This document shows, one piece after another, positions 37,370 through 45,264 of a stretch of 64,000 nt of DNA; the stretch's first letter is position 1; every line of letters begins with the position of its first letter. The stretch is from assembly GCA_947383145.1 (NCBI GenBank), contig CANDCH010000006.1, positions 46,318 to 110,317 on the forward strand, given 5' to 3'. The notes beneath the pieces were generated by a model. The model made no database searches and had not been told where the DNA came from. It saw nothing but the letters and a program-made list of their open reading frames with translations. A program made the position numbers and the translations under genes. Source of the DNA: an uncultured bacterium. GTDB taxonomy: Bacteria > Bacillota > Clostridia > Oscillospirales > Oscillospiraceae.

Positions 37370-37470
37370 GGCGCATCCCTCCGTGGTCATATCATAAGTA
37401 TAAAACTCCATATTATGGAAACTTCTTTTATTATAAAGTGTCCGCCTCAAAAAGCGCGTCGCAACCTGTC

Positions 37471-37499
37471 TTGCCTTTTGGGCCGGAATTTGGTATGAT
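37471..37499 (+). promoter_or_regulatory. Promoter of dus
   Basis: TTGCCT (37471-37476), 17-base spacer ending TGG, TATGAT (37494-37499). Confidence 0.65.
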
Positions 37500-37531
37500 A
37501 TGGGGTAAATCTACGAAGCGGAGCGTATTCC

Positions 37532-38527
37532 ATGAAAATCGGCAATGTGGAACTGAACACCCGGCTGGCGCTGGGGCCCATGGCGGGGGTCACCGACCTG
37601 GCCTTTCGGACGGTGTGCCGGGAACTGTCGGGGTGCTACACCGTCACCGAGATGGTCAGCGCCAAGGCCCTGTGCTACGGGGACAAAAAGACCCCCTCGC
37701 TGCTGGAGCTGGGGGAGGGGGAGCATCCCGCCGCCGTCCAGATTTTCGGCTGCGACGAGCCCTTCATGGAGAAGGGGGCGGCGCTGGCGCTGGAGCGGTC
37801 GGGGGCGGACATCATCGACGTCAACATGGGGTGCCCCGTCCCCAAGGTGGCCAATTCCGGGGACGGCTCCGCCCTCATGCGGGACCCGGAGAAGGCGGCC
37901 CGGGTGGCCGCCGCCGTGGTCCGGGGGGCGGGGGGGAGGCCTGTCACCGTGAAGTTCCGCCTGGGCTGGGACAAGGGCTCCATCAACTGCGTGGAGTTCG
38001 CCAAGCGGCTGGAGGGGGCCGGGGTATCCGCCGTGGCGGTCCACGGCCGGACCAAGACCCAGATGTACTCCGGCGCCGCCAACTGGGACTATATCCGGCA
38101 GGTGAAGGAGGCGGTGTCCATCCCGGTGATGGCCAACGGCGACGTGTTCTCCCCCAGGGACGCGGTGCGGATTTTGAAGGTCACCGGGGCGGATCTGGCC
38201 ATGGTGGGCCGCGGGGCCTTCGGAAATCCCTGGCTGCTGGGGCAGTGCGCCGCCGCCCTGGAGGGGCGGGAGGTCCCGCCTCTGCCGTCCCTGGCGGAGC
38301 GGATGGATACAGCCATCCGCCAGTTTGAGCTGGCCCTGGCCCACAAGGGGGAGAAAATCGCCTGCCTGGAGATGCGCAAGCACCTGGCCTGGTATCTGAA
38401 GGGGGTGCCCTATGCCGCCTACTGGAAGGAGCGGGCCTGCAAAATCTCCACAGCGGAGGAGTTTGAGAAGGTGGTGTCCGGCATCAAGCGGGACCTGTCC
38501 GCCCCGGAGGAGGCCGGCGGTGAATAG
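37532..38527 (+). CDS. dusB: tRNA-dihydrouridine synthase (DusB-like)
   Basis: FMN-dependent reduction of uridine to dihydrouridine in the tRNA D-loop. 331 residues; TIM barrel with LGPMAGVTDLAFR, the FMN/phosphate site VDVNMGCP-type IDVNMGCPVPKVANSGDGSALM with the catalytic Cys, and AVHGRTKTQMYSGAANWDYIRQVK, VMANGDVF, VGRGAFGNPW. The assignment to DusB and not DusA/C rests on overall similarity to Firmicute Dus proteins. Overlaps the following membrane-protein gene by eight bases. Confidence 0.92.
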   Translation: MKIGNVELNTRLALGPMAGVTDLAFRTVCRELSGCYTVTEMVSAKALCYGDKKTPSLLELGEGEHPAAVQIFGCDEPFMEKGAALALERSGADIIDVNMGCPVPKVANSGDGSALMRDPEKAARVAAAVVRGAGGRPVTVKFRLGWDKGSINCVEFAKRLEGAGVSAVAVHGRTKTQMYSGAANWDYIRQVKEAVSIPVMANGDVFSPRDAVRILKVTGADLAMVGRGAFGNPWLLGQCAAALEGREVPPLPSLAERMDTAIRQFELALAHKGEKIACLEMRKHLAWYLKGVPYAAYWKERACKISTAEEFEKVVSGIKRDLSAPEEAGGE

Positions 38528-39170
38528 GCGGGCCTTGTCCGGCCTCACCGCCGCGTTTGTGTCCATGGAGGGAGCGCTGTACGCCGCGTTCCTGGCGCTG
38601 GACCTGACGGGGCAGGGGGGCAGGACCGTCCCCATCAAGTACGCGGGTGTCCTGCTGTGCCTGGCCTTCTCCCTGCTGGGTGAGGACCGGCTGGCCCCGG
38701 CCGCGCTGGCCCTCACCGCCGGGGCGGACTGGTTCCTGCTGGTACGCGGCGACCGCTATATTGTGGGGATCGCCCTGTTTCTGGCCGTCCAGACGGTCTA
38801 TCTCGTCCGCCTGCGCAGGGCGGGAGCGGGGAAGGGATACCTCCTCCGCGCCGGATTGGCCCTGGGGGCGGGTCTGGCGGTGTGCGCCGCCGGCTTGGGC
38901 TCGGCAGTAAACCTGCTGGCGGCGCTGTACTTTTCCCAGCTGCTGTCCAACACCCTGCTGGCCTGGACGCTGAGGGGGAGGCGCTGGCGCGTCTTTGCCC
39001 TGGGCCTCACCCTGTTTGTGGGATGCGACGCCTGCGTGGGACTGTTCAACACGCTGCCCCCCTCCGCGCCGGCGTACCGTTTCGCGTCCGTGGGAATGTG
39101 GCTGTTCTACCTGCCCTCCCAAGTGCTCATCGCCCTGTCCGCCCTGCCCGAAAAGGAGGAACCAATATGA
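38520..39170 (+). CDS. YhhN/TMEM86-like membrane protein (lysoplasmalogenase family)
   Basis: 216 residues with about seven or eight hydrophobic helices and a GADWFLLVRGDRYIVGIALFLAVQTVYLVRL stretch matching the YhhN pattern of a loop aspartate followed by a G-x-x-x-F helix. In animals this family cleaves the vinyl-ether bond of lysoplasmalogens; plasmalogens occur in anaerobic Clostridia, so a lipid role is plausible but not shown. GTG start (GGAGGAGG upstream) overlaps the dus stop by eight bases; its own stop overlaps the next ATG, so the three genes are translationally coupled. Confidence 0.6.
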   Translation: MNRRALSGLTAAFVSMEGALYAAFLALDLTGQGGRTVPIKYAGVLLCLAFSLLGEDRLAPAALALTAGADWFLLVRGDRYIVGIALFLAVQTVYLVRLRRAGAGKGYLLRAGLALGAGLAVCAAGLGSAVNLLAALYFSQLLSNTLLAWTLRGRRWRVFALGLTLFVGCDACVGLFNTLPPSAPAYRFASVGMWLFYLPSQVLIALSALPEKEEPI

Positions 39171-39850
39171 AAACCAGCAAGCCGCTCGCCATTGTATTGG
39201 CCGTTTCCGCCGCCCTGGCGCTGTTCACGGGGGCGGTGGCGGCGCCTATTGTGTGCCGCCCCTTCTACTACGCTCACATCGGGCCCTTGGAGCTGGAGGA
39301 GCGCACCGGCCTCACGCGGGAGGAGATCAAAACCGCCTTCGACGAGATGCTGGACTACTGCCAGGGCGGGGAGGCGTTCTCCACCGGTGCGCTCCGGTGG
39401 TCGGAGCGGGGGAAGAGCCACTTTGCCGATGTGCGGTTCCTGTTCCTTCTGGACTTCCAGGCGCTGGCCTGCTCCCTGGGGATGCTGGCGGCGCTGGCTC
39501 TCCTCGTCCGAAGGGGACGGCAGCGGCCCGCTCTCCTGCTGGGGCGGGGGCCCGCCTTCTGGGCAGGGGTGGGCCTGGGGACGCTCTGCCTCCTGACGGC
39601 CGCCCTGGCCGCTCTGGACTTTGACCGGGCGTTTACGGCGTTTCACGCCCTGTTTTTCCCCGGTAAGGACAACTGGCTGTTTGACCCCGCGCAGGATCAG
39701 ATCATCACCATCCTGCCTCAGGCGTATTTCCGAAACTGCGCCCTCCTCATTCTGGCCATTCTCGCGGCGGGCTGCGCCGCTCTGATTGCCTTTGACCTCA
39801 CCCGGAAACGGAGCGGGAGGGAGGTCCACTCAAAACTGCAAAAAATTTAG
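39167..39850 (+). CDS. Integral membrane protein, TIGR01906-like
   Basis: 227 residues, four helices (residues 7-30, ~92-112, ~130-150, ~200-220) and a large outside loop between the first two containing GLTREEIKTAFDEMLDYCQGGEAF and HFADVRFLF, the features of the TIGR01906 family of Firmicute membrane proteins. Function unknown. ATGA overlap with the preceding gene. The stop codon overlaps the LexA operator of the next gene by two bases. Confidence 0.75.
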   Translation: MKTSKPLAIVLAVSAALALFTGAVAAPIVCRPFYYAHIGPLELEERTGLTREEIKTAFDEMLDYCQGGEAFSTGALRWSERGKSHFADVRFLFLLDFQALACSLGMLAALALLVRRGRQRPALLLGRGPAFWAGVGLGTLCLLTAALAALDFDRAFTAFHALFFPGKDNWLFDPAQDQIITILPQAYFRNCALLILAILAAGCAALIAFDLTRKRSGREVHSKLQKI

Positions 39851-39888
39851 AACGACTGTTTGACAATTCGAACGGTCTGTGGTATAAT
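39849..39888 (+). promoter_or_regulatory. lexA promoter with SOS (LexA) box
   Basis: Perfect TTGACA (39860-39865), 17-base spacer ending TGG, perfect TATAAT (39883-39888). A LexA-type operator GAAC-GACT-GTTT (39849-39862) overlaps the -35, and a half-site CGAAC lies in the spacer. This fits autorepression of lexA. Confidence 0.82.
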
Positions 39889-39955
39889 ACTGGCATGAGG
39901 CCGGAAATGTTCAGCGTCCCGCCGTTCGGGGACGACTTTGGAAGGAGCTTGCGCC

Positions 39956-40558
39956 ATGGCTAAACTCACACCCAAGCAGCAGCAGATCTATGACTATATC
40001 CTTTCCTTTGCCGGAGAGCACGGCTATCCCCCCTCCGTGCGGGAGATCGCCGAGGCGGTGGGGCTGAAGTCCCCCGCCACCGTCCACTTCCACCTGAAGG
40101 GCCTCCGGGAGGCGGGCTGCATCACCCAGGCGGAGGGCAAGACCCGGGCCATCACCATCACCGACCCCACCCACGGCCGCCGGGATCAGGTTCCCCTGGT
40201 GGGCTATGTGGCGGCGGGCGCGCCCATTCTGGCCCAGGAAAATATTGAGGAATACCTCACCTTTGACACCGGCGGCCTCACCGGGGAGCACTTCGCCCTC
40301 AAGGTGCGGGGCGAGTCCATGCTGGAGGCGGGCATTCTGCCCGGCGACCTGGTGGTGGTTCACCAGCAGCCCCTGGCCCGCAACGGGGACATCGTGGTGG
40401 CGCTGTTTGACGACGAGGCCACCGTCAAGACCTTTCGCCGGGAGAGCGACGGACACATCTGGCTCTACCCGGAAAACTCCAGCCCGGAGTACCAGCCCAT
40501 CGACGGCGAGGGCTGCTCCATCCTGGGCAGGGTGGTGGCGGTGATCCGCCGCTATTGA
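39956..40558 (+). CDS. lexA: LexA repressor
   Basis: SOS repressor that cleaves itself when RecA is activated. 200 residues: N-terminal winged helix (LTPKQQQIYDYILSFAGEHGYPPSVREIAEAVGLKSPATVHFHLKGL region), hinge, and S24 domain with cleavage site AAG (Ala87-Gly88), nucleophile Ser121 in GESML and general base Lys158 in ATVKTF. ATG 39956 has GGAAGGAG upstream. Behind its own operator and followed by a strong terminator, so a single-gene unit. Confidence 0.96.
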   Translation: MAKLTPKQQQIYDYILSFAGEHGYPPSVREIAEAVGLKSPATVHFHLKGLREAGCITQAEGKTRAITITDPTHGRRDQVPLVGYVAAGAPILAQENIEEYLTFDTGGLTGEHFALKVRGESMLEAGILPGDLVVVHQQPLARNGDIVVALFDDEATVKTFRRESDGHIWLYPENSSPEYQPIDGEGCSILGRVVAVIRRY

Positions 40559-40574
40559 TCCGCTCCGCCGTGAA

Positions 40575-40607
40575 ACGCCCGGACCTTGGATGGTCCGGGC
40601 GTTTTTT
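40575..40607 (+). terminator. Terminator after lexA
   Basis: 11-bp perfect stem ACGCCCGGACC / GGTCCGGGCGT, 6-base loop, then TTTTT. Confidence 0.93.
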
Positions 40608-40692
40608 GCCCGGGTTGTTGTTGAACTTACACAAAAGAGAAGCCCTGTTTTATTGCGATTCTCCAAAGTTGTGGAAGGCGGCGAATTTTCCC

Positions 40693-40721
40693 TTGCATTC
40701 CGTGCAAAATGTTGGTATGAT
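40693..40721 (+). promoter_or_regulatory. Promoter of the sugar ABC transporter operon
   Basis: TTGCAT (40693-40698), 17-base spacer ending TGG, TATGAT (40716-40721). Confidence 0.75.
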
Positions 40722-40736
40722 TAACGCGTCGGAGCT

Positions 40737-40772
40737 GGAAACGTTTCCGAAAACGCTACCAGAAACGTTTCC
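40737..40772 (+). promoter_or_regulatory. Three contiguous LacI-family operators
   Basis: Three 12-base units follow one another without gap: GGAAACGTTTCC (40737-40748), GAAAACGCTACC (40749-40760), AGAAACGTTTCC (40761-40772). Outer units are near-perfect palindromes with the central CG typical of LacI/GalR proteins; the middle one is degenerate. They start about 15 bases after the -10, so bound repressor would block elongation or promoter clearance. The LacI-type gene at 44191 is the obvious candidate regulator; CcpA is an alternative. Confidence 0.8.
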
Positions 40773-40808
40773 AGCCCGGTGTCAAACATGATTTAGGAGG
40801 AAATGAAA

Positions 40809-42170
40809 ATGAGTAAGAAGCTCTTTGCACTGGCCCTGTCGCTCAGCATGGTCATGACCATGCTGCTTGCTGGCTGTACCAGCCAGCAAGCCCAAACCAG
40901 CAATCCCCCCGCTGAGAATTCCAAGTCCGGCTCCGAGGCCAGCCAGCCCGTGGAGAACAACAACGGCGGCGACGCCAAGGGCCGCGTCTACTGGCTCAAC
41001 TTCAAGCCCGAGTCCGACGGGGCCCTGTTGGAGGTGGCCAAGATGTACACCGAGGAGACCGGCGTGCCCGTGAAGATCGTCACCGCCGCCTCCGGCACCT
41101 ACAGCCAGCAGCTCAACGCCGAGATGGGCAAGTCCGAGGCTCCCACCATCTTCGTGGTGGGCAACTCCGCCGGCGTGCGGGATTGGACCGACTATGCCCT
41201 GGACCTCACCGGCACCCCCATCGCCAACGAGCTGAACACCGACGCCTACAACCTCTACGATGAGAACGGCAAGCTGGTGTCCATCGGCTACTGCTACGAG
41301 TGCTACGGCATCATCGTGAACGCCGACCTGGTCCAGAAGGCGGGCCACTCCATGGACGAGATCAAGAACTTCGATACCCTGAAGACCGTGGTGGAGGACA
41401 TCCACGCCCGCGCCGGCGAGCTGGGCTTCGACGCCTTCACCTCCTGCGATATGGACGGCTCCTCCAACTGGCGCTTTGTGGGCCACATGGCCAATCTGGA
41501 GTACTACTACGAGCAGGAGGGCGAGACTTGGACCGAGTGCCCCCCCACCCTCACCGGCAAGTATATGGACAACTTCAAGAACCTGTATGACCTGTGCATC
41601 AACAACAGCCTGACCGACCCCAAGGACCTGTCCGTGGGCGGCCATGACGCCGCCGAGGAGTTCAAGGCTGGTAAGGCGGCCTTCACCGTGCAGGGCTCCT
41701 GGGAGTTCTCCAACTACAAGGACAGCGTGCCCAACGCCGCCATGATTCCCTACTACTGCGGCGTGGCCGGCGAGGAGAAGGCCGGCCTGAACTGCGGCAC
41801 CGAGAACTGCTGGGCCATCAACTCCAAGGTGTCCGCCGAGGACCAGCAGGCCACCATGGACTTCATGGTGTGGTGCGTCACCGACCCAGAGGCCAGCCGC
41901 ATCCTGGTGGACAGCTTCGGCATCATGCCCTATAAGAACTCCGCCGAGTCCACCAACGGCTTCCTGGCCAACGCCGCCGAGTACACCGCCAACGGCTGCT
42001 ATGTCATGAACTGGGCCACCAACTTCCAGCCCAACGTGGACGAGTACCGCGCCGCCCTGACCTCCGCCCTGAACGCCTACAACGCCGACCAGAGCGAGGC
42101 CAACTGGGAGAACGTCCGCGTGGCCTTTGTGGACGGCTGGGCCGCTCAGTACAACGCGGTCAACGGCTGA
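40809..42170 (+). CDS. Carbohydrate ABC transporter substrate-binding lipoprotein
   Basis: 453 residues. Signal peptide with lipobox MTMLLAGC, a Ser/Asn/Glu linker, then a family-1 sugar-binding fold (YWLNFKPESDGALLEVAKMYTEETGVPVKIVTAASGTY ... MGKSEAPTIFVVGN ... FKAGKAAFTVQGSWEF ... TENCWAINSKVSAEDQQATMDFM). ATG 40809 is preferred over ATG 40803 because AGGAGG then has an eight-base spacing. With malQ in the locus the ligand is probably maltose or maltodextrin, by inference. Codon use points to high expression. Confidence 0.88.
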   Translation: MSKKLFALALSLSMVMTMLLAGCTSQQAQTSNPPAENSKSGSEASQPVENNNGGDAKGRVYWLNFKPESDGALLEVAKMYTEETGVPVKIVTAASGTYSQQLNAEMGKSEAPTIFVVGNSAGVRDWTDYALDLTGTPIANELNTDAYNLYDENGKLVSIGYCYECYGIIVNADLVQKAGHSMDEIKNFDTLKTVVEDIHARAGELGFDAFTSCDMDGSSNWRFVGHMANLEYYYEQEGETWTECPPTLTGKYMDNFKNLYDLCINNSLTDPKDLSVGGHDAAEEFKAGKAAFTVQGSWEFSNYKDSVPNAAMIPYYCGVAGEEKAGLNCGTENCWAINSKVSAEDQQATMDFMVWCVTDPEASRILVDSFGIMPYKNSAESTNGFLANAAEYTANGCYVMNWATNFQPNVDEYRAALTSALNAYNADQSEANWENVRVAFVDGWAAQYNAVNG

Positions 42171-42193
42171 TTGAACAACGCGCTTTGACGTCA

Positions 42194-42224
42194 GGCCGGG
42201 GCGGGCGGTACGCCCGCCCCGGCC
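42194..42224 (+). terminator. Strong intercistronic hairpin after the binding-protein gene
   Basis: 14-bp perfect stem GGCCGGGGCGGGCG / CGCCCGCCCCGGCC without a T-run. Such stems after sugar-binding-protein genes usually stabilise the upstream message and lower expression of the permease genes. Confidence 0.6.
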
Positions 42225-42241
42225 CTCTGTTCCCGTCCGTA

Positions 42242-42314
42242 TGTAGGGGCGGACATTGTCCGCCCGCGCAGCTTCTTCCGCGTCCCCGGCGGGCGCACGA
42301 TGTGCGCCCCTACA
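42242..42314. repeat. REP/REPIN-like repeat pair
   Basis: Two arms in inverted orientation: TGTAGGGGCGGACATTGTCC... (from 42242) and, ending at 42314, the complement of TGTAGGGGCGCACATCGTGC..., matching at 21 of 25 positions. Each arm is itself a small hairpin. The TGTAGGGGCG start is seen in dispersed repeats of many bacterial genomes. Confidence 0.6.
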
Positions 42315-42352
42315 ACCTCGTTCATCATCTTTGAAGAAAGGGAGCTGATACC

Positions 42353-43258
42353 TTGAATCGGAAAAAGATCACCCGTGGCAACACCATCCGCCGGTCCACC
42401 CGAAAATGGTTCCCGCTGTTCCTGGGCCCGGTGGTGGCCGCCTTTATCATCGGGTTTGTCTGGCCCTTTATCCAGGGCATCTACCTGTCCTTCTGCCAGT
42501 TCAAGCTCATCGCCGACGCCAAGCCCATCGGCCTCGGCAACTATATCCGGGCTTTCCGGGACGCCGCGTTCACCCACGCCTTCTGGTACACGGCGCTGTT
42601 CACCGTGGTGTCCATGGTACTCATCAACGTGCTGGCCTTCACCGTGGCCTACATCCTCACCCAGAACATCAAGGGCAGCAACCTCTTCCGCACCGTGTTC
42701 TTCATGCCCAACCTGATCGGCGGCATTGTGCTGGGCCATATCTGGTCCATGATCTTCGACGGAATTCTGGGCAAGTTCGGCACCTCCATCGTCATGGACT
42801 CCAAGTATGGCTTCTGGGGGCTGATTATCCTCATGTGCTGGCAGCAGATCGGCTACATGATGATTATCTACATCGCCGGGCTCCAGGCGGTGCCGGAGGA
42901 CATGCTGGAGGCGGCCCGCATCGACGGCGCCACCAAGTCCCAGGCCCTGTTCAAGGTGACCATCCCCAATGTGATGCCCTCCATCACCATCTGCATGTTC
43001 CTCTCCCTCACCAACGGCTTCAAGCTGTTTGACCAGAACTTGGCCCTGACCAACGGCCATCCCATCATCACCCAGTCCGGCGGCGTGTCCATCAAGACCA
43101 CCGAAATGCTGGCGCTGAACATTTTTACCACCTACAACAACTCCAGTCCCAACGCCCACGGCACGGCCCAGGCCAAGGCGGTTATCTTCTTTATCCTGGT
43201 GGCCGGCCTGGGACTGGCCCAGCTGGCCTACACCCGCAAAAAGGAGGTGCAGCAGTAA
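42353..43258 (+). CDS. Sugar ABC transporter permease, MalF/UgpA-like
   Basis: 301 residues, six helices; EAA loop AGLQAVPEDMLEAARIDGATKSQALFKVTIPNVMP. TTG start at 42353 (GGGAG eight bases upstream). Pairs with the permease that begins at its stop codon. The binding protein upstream and MalQ downstream suggest an alpha-glucan oligosaccharide substrate. Confidence 0.9.
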   Translation: MNRKKITRGNTIRRSTRKWFPLFLGPVVAAFIIGFVWPFIQGIYLSFCQFKLIADAKPIGLGNYIRAFRDAAFTHAFWYTALFTVVSMVLINVLAFTVAYILTQNIKGSNLFRTVFFMPNLIGGIVLGHIWSMIFDGILGKFGTSIVMDSKYGFWGLIILMCWQQIGYMMIIYIAGLQAVPEDMLEAARIDGATKSQALFKVTIPNVMPSITICMFLSLTNGFKLFDQNLALTNGHPIITQSGGVSIKTTEMLALNIFTTYNNSSPNAHGTAQAKAVIFFILVAGLGLAQLAYTRKKEVQQ

Positions 43259-44112
43259 TGAACGGTTCCCTGGCCGCGGAGCGCAGAACCAAGGCTGTTC
43301 TGAGCGTGATCCTGAGCGTGATCTGCATCGTCTATGTGCTGCCCGTGGTGGCGGTGTTGATCAACTCCTTCAAGCTGAACACCTTCGTCAAAACCGACAC
43401 CTTCGCCCTGCCCACCGGCGAGATGTGGGCCGGACTGGATAACTTCATCAAGGGCATGACCTTCGGCAACTACCCCTTCTGGAACAGCGTGAAGTACAGC
43501 GTGGTCATCACCGTGCTGTCCACCGCCCTCATCCTGCTTGGCACCTCCATGGCCGCCTGGTACATCGCCCGGGTGGACTCCGCCTTCTGCCGGATACTCT
43601 ACTTCCTGTGCGTATTCTCCATGGTGGTCCCCTTCCAGATGGTGATGTTCACCCTGTCCAACACCGCCGACCAGCTCCATCTGAACACCCCCTGGACCAT
43701 CCCCGTGGTATACCTGGGCTTCGGCGCGGGTCTGGCCATCTTCATGTTCGTGGGCTTTGTCAAGTCCATTCCCCTGGAAATTGAGGAGGCCGCCGCCATC
43801 GACGGCTGCGGCCCGGTGCGCACCTTCTTCCTGGTGGTGGTGCCTATGCTGAAGCCCACCATGATCTCCGTGGGCATTCTGGAGATCATGTGGGTGTGGA
43901 ACGACTATCTGCTTCCCTCCCTGGTGCTGGACCTGGAGAAGTACCGCACCATCACCATCCACATTCAGTATCTGAAGGGCAGCTACGGCACCGTGGACCT
44001 GGGCGCCACCATGGCCCTGATTCTGTTGGCCATCATTCCCGTCATCATCTTCTACCTCACCTGCCAGAAGCACATCATCAAGGGTGTGGCCGCGGGCGCG
44101 GTGAAGGGATAA
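43258..44112 (+). CDS. Sugar ABC transporter permease, MalG/UgpE-like
   Basis: 284 residues, six helices; EAA loop VKSIPLEIEEAAAIDGCGPVRTFFLVVVPMLKP. ATG overlaps the stop of the first permease by one base (TAATG). No ATPase gene follows, so the importer must borrow an MsmX/UgpC-type ATPase encoded elsewhere. A T-rich hairpin follows the stop directly (44116-44135). Confidence 0.9.
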   Translation: MNGSLAAERRTKAVLSVILSVICIVYVLPVVAVLINSFKLNTFVKTDTFALPTGEMWAGLDNFIKGMTFGNYPFWNSVKYSVVITVLSTALILLGTSMAAWYIARVDSAFCRILYFLCVFSMVVPFQMVMFTLSNTADQLHLNTPWTIPVVYLGFGAGLAIFMFVGFVKSIPLEIEEAAAIDGCGPVRTFFLVVVPMLKPTMISVGILEIMWVWNDYLLPSLVLDLEKYRTITIHIQYLKGSYGTVDLGATMALILLAIIPVIIFYLTCQKHIIKGVAAGAVKG

Positions 44113-44190
44113 GATCCTTTTTTTGAAAAGAAAGGGTTGCGCAAAAGCGGGAAAAGAGGTAAAATATCCGGCTGAGAAGGAGGGACGGGT

Positions 44191-45204
44191 ATGACCATCA
44201 AGGATATCGCCCGCCTGTCCGGCGTAGGGGTGGCCACCGTGTCCCGGGTGCTGAACAACCACCCAGACGTGTCCGAGGACACCCGCCGGAGGGTGCTGGC
44301 GGTGGTGGAGGAGCAGGGCTTCCAGCCCAACACCAACGCCCGGCATCTGAAGCAGCAGAGCAGCGCCTCCATCGCCATCATCGTCAAGGGCACCATGAAC
44401 ATGCTGTTTGCGGACCTGGTGGAGCGGTGCCAGCAGCTCCTGCTTGACGCGGGGCGGGACGCCAACCTGTATTACCTGGACGAGGACGCCAACGAGGTGG
44501 CCTATGCCGTCCAGCTGTGCCGGGAGCGCAAGCCCCTGGGGATTCTCTTCCTGGGCGGAGACCGCAAGCTGTTCCGCTCGGGCTTCCAGGACATCCATGT
44601 GCCCTGCGTGCTGCTCACCAACATTGCCGGGGACCTGGGGTTTGATAACCTCTCCTCCATCACCACCGACGACAGGGAGGCGGCCCGGCAGGCGGTGCGC
44701 TTCCTGGCCGCTCAGGGCCACCGGCATATCGGAATGCTGGGGGGAAACTGGTCCTGCTTCCAGATCGGGCACAGCCGTTTTTTGGGCTGCGTCCAGGCCT
44801 GCCGGGAGCTGGGCCTGCCCTTCGACCCCAAGCGCCAGTGCGAGCCCTGCCGCTACTCCCTCCACGACGGCTACGCCGCCGCCCGGCGGCTGTTGGAGCG
44901 CTGCCCGGAGCTGACGGTCGTCTTCGCGGTGAGCGACGTGACCGCCATGGGCGCCATCCGGGCCCTCCAGGATATGGGCAGGCGGGTGCCGGAGGATGTG
45001 TCAGTCATGGGATACGACGGCATCGCCCTGGCGGACTACTTCGTGCCCCGGCTCACCACCGTCCGGCAGGATACCCAGCAGCTGGCCCAGCAGGGCGTGG
45101 ACGTCCTCCTGCGCGGCCTTCAGCGCCCCCGTCCGCCGGTCCATGGCGTGGTGCCCTTCCAGCTGATCCCCGGGGAGAGCGTGGCGCCTCCCTCAACACA
45201 TTGA
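44191..45204 (+). CDS. LacI-family transcriptional regulator
   Basis: 337 residues: N-terminal helix-turn-helix and hinge (TIKDIARLSGVGVATVSRVLNNHPDVSEDTRR, LacI signature) and a periplasmic-binding-protein-like sensor domain (VMGYDGIALADYFVPRLTTVRQD near the end is the usual effector-site block). AGAAGGAGGG ribosome site. Sits between the transporter and malQ; likely binds the triple operator at 40737-40772 and is released by a malto-oligosaccharide. The sugar is inferred. Confidence 0.92.
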   Translation: MTIKDIARLSGVGVATVSRVLNNHPDVSEDTRRRVLAVVEEQGFQPNTNARHLKQQSSASIAIIVKGTMNMLFADLVERCQQLLLDAGRDANLYYLDEDANEVAYAVQLCRERKPLGILFLGGDRKLFRSGFQDIHVPCVLLTNIAGDLGFDNLSSITTDDREAARQAVRFLAAQGHRHIGMLGGNWSCFQIGHSRFLGCVQACRELGLPFDPKRQCEPCRYSLHDGYAAARRLLERCPELTVVFAVSDVTAMGAIRALQDMGRRVPEDVSVMGYDGIALADYFVPRLTTVRQDTQQLAQQGVDVLLRGLQRPRPPVHGVVPFQLIPGESVAPPSTH

Positions 45205-45264
45205 CGGCGGACCGCCGCCCTGGCTTCAGGACGGCGGTTCCTGATAGAAAGGTGAGACCCAGTT

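Noticed and set aside
40693-40721. Second thoughts that TTGCAT...TGCAAA in the sugar promoter is the same motif as at glnA
   Set aside because: Spacing and arms differ and the first copy is simply the -35 element.
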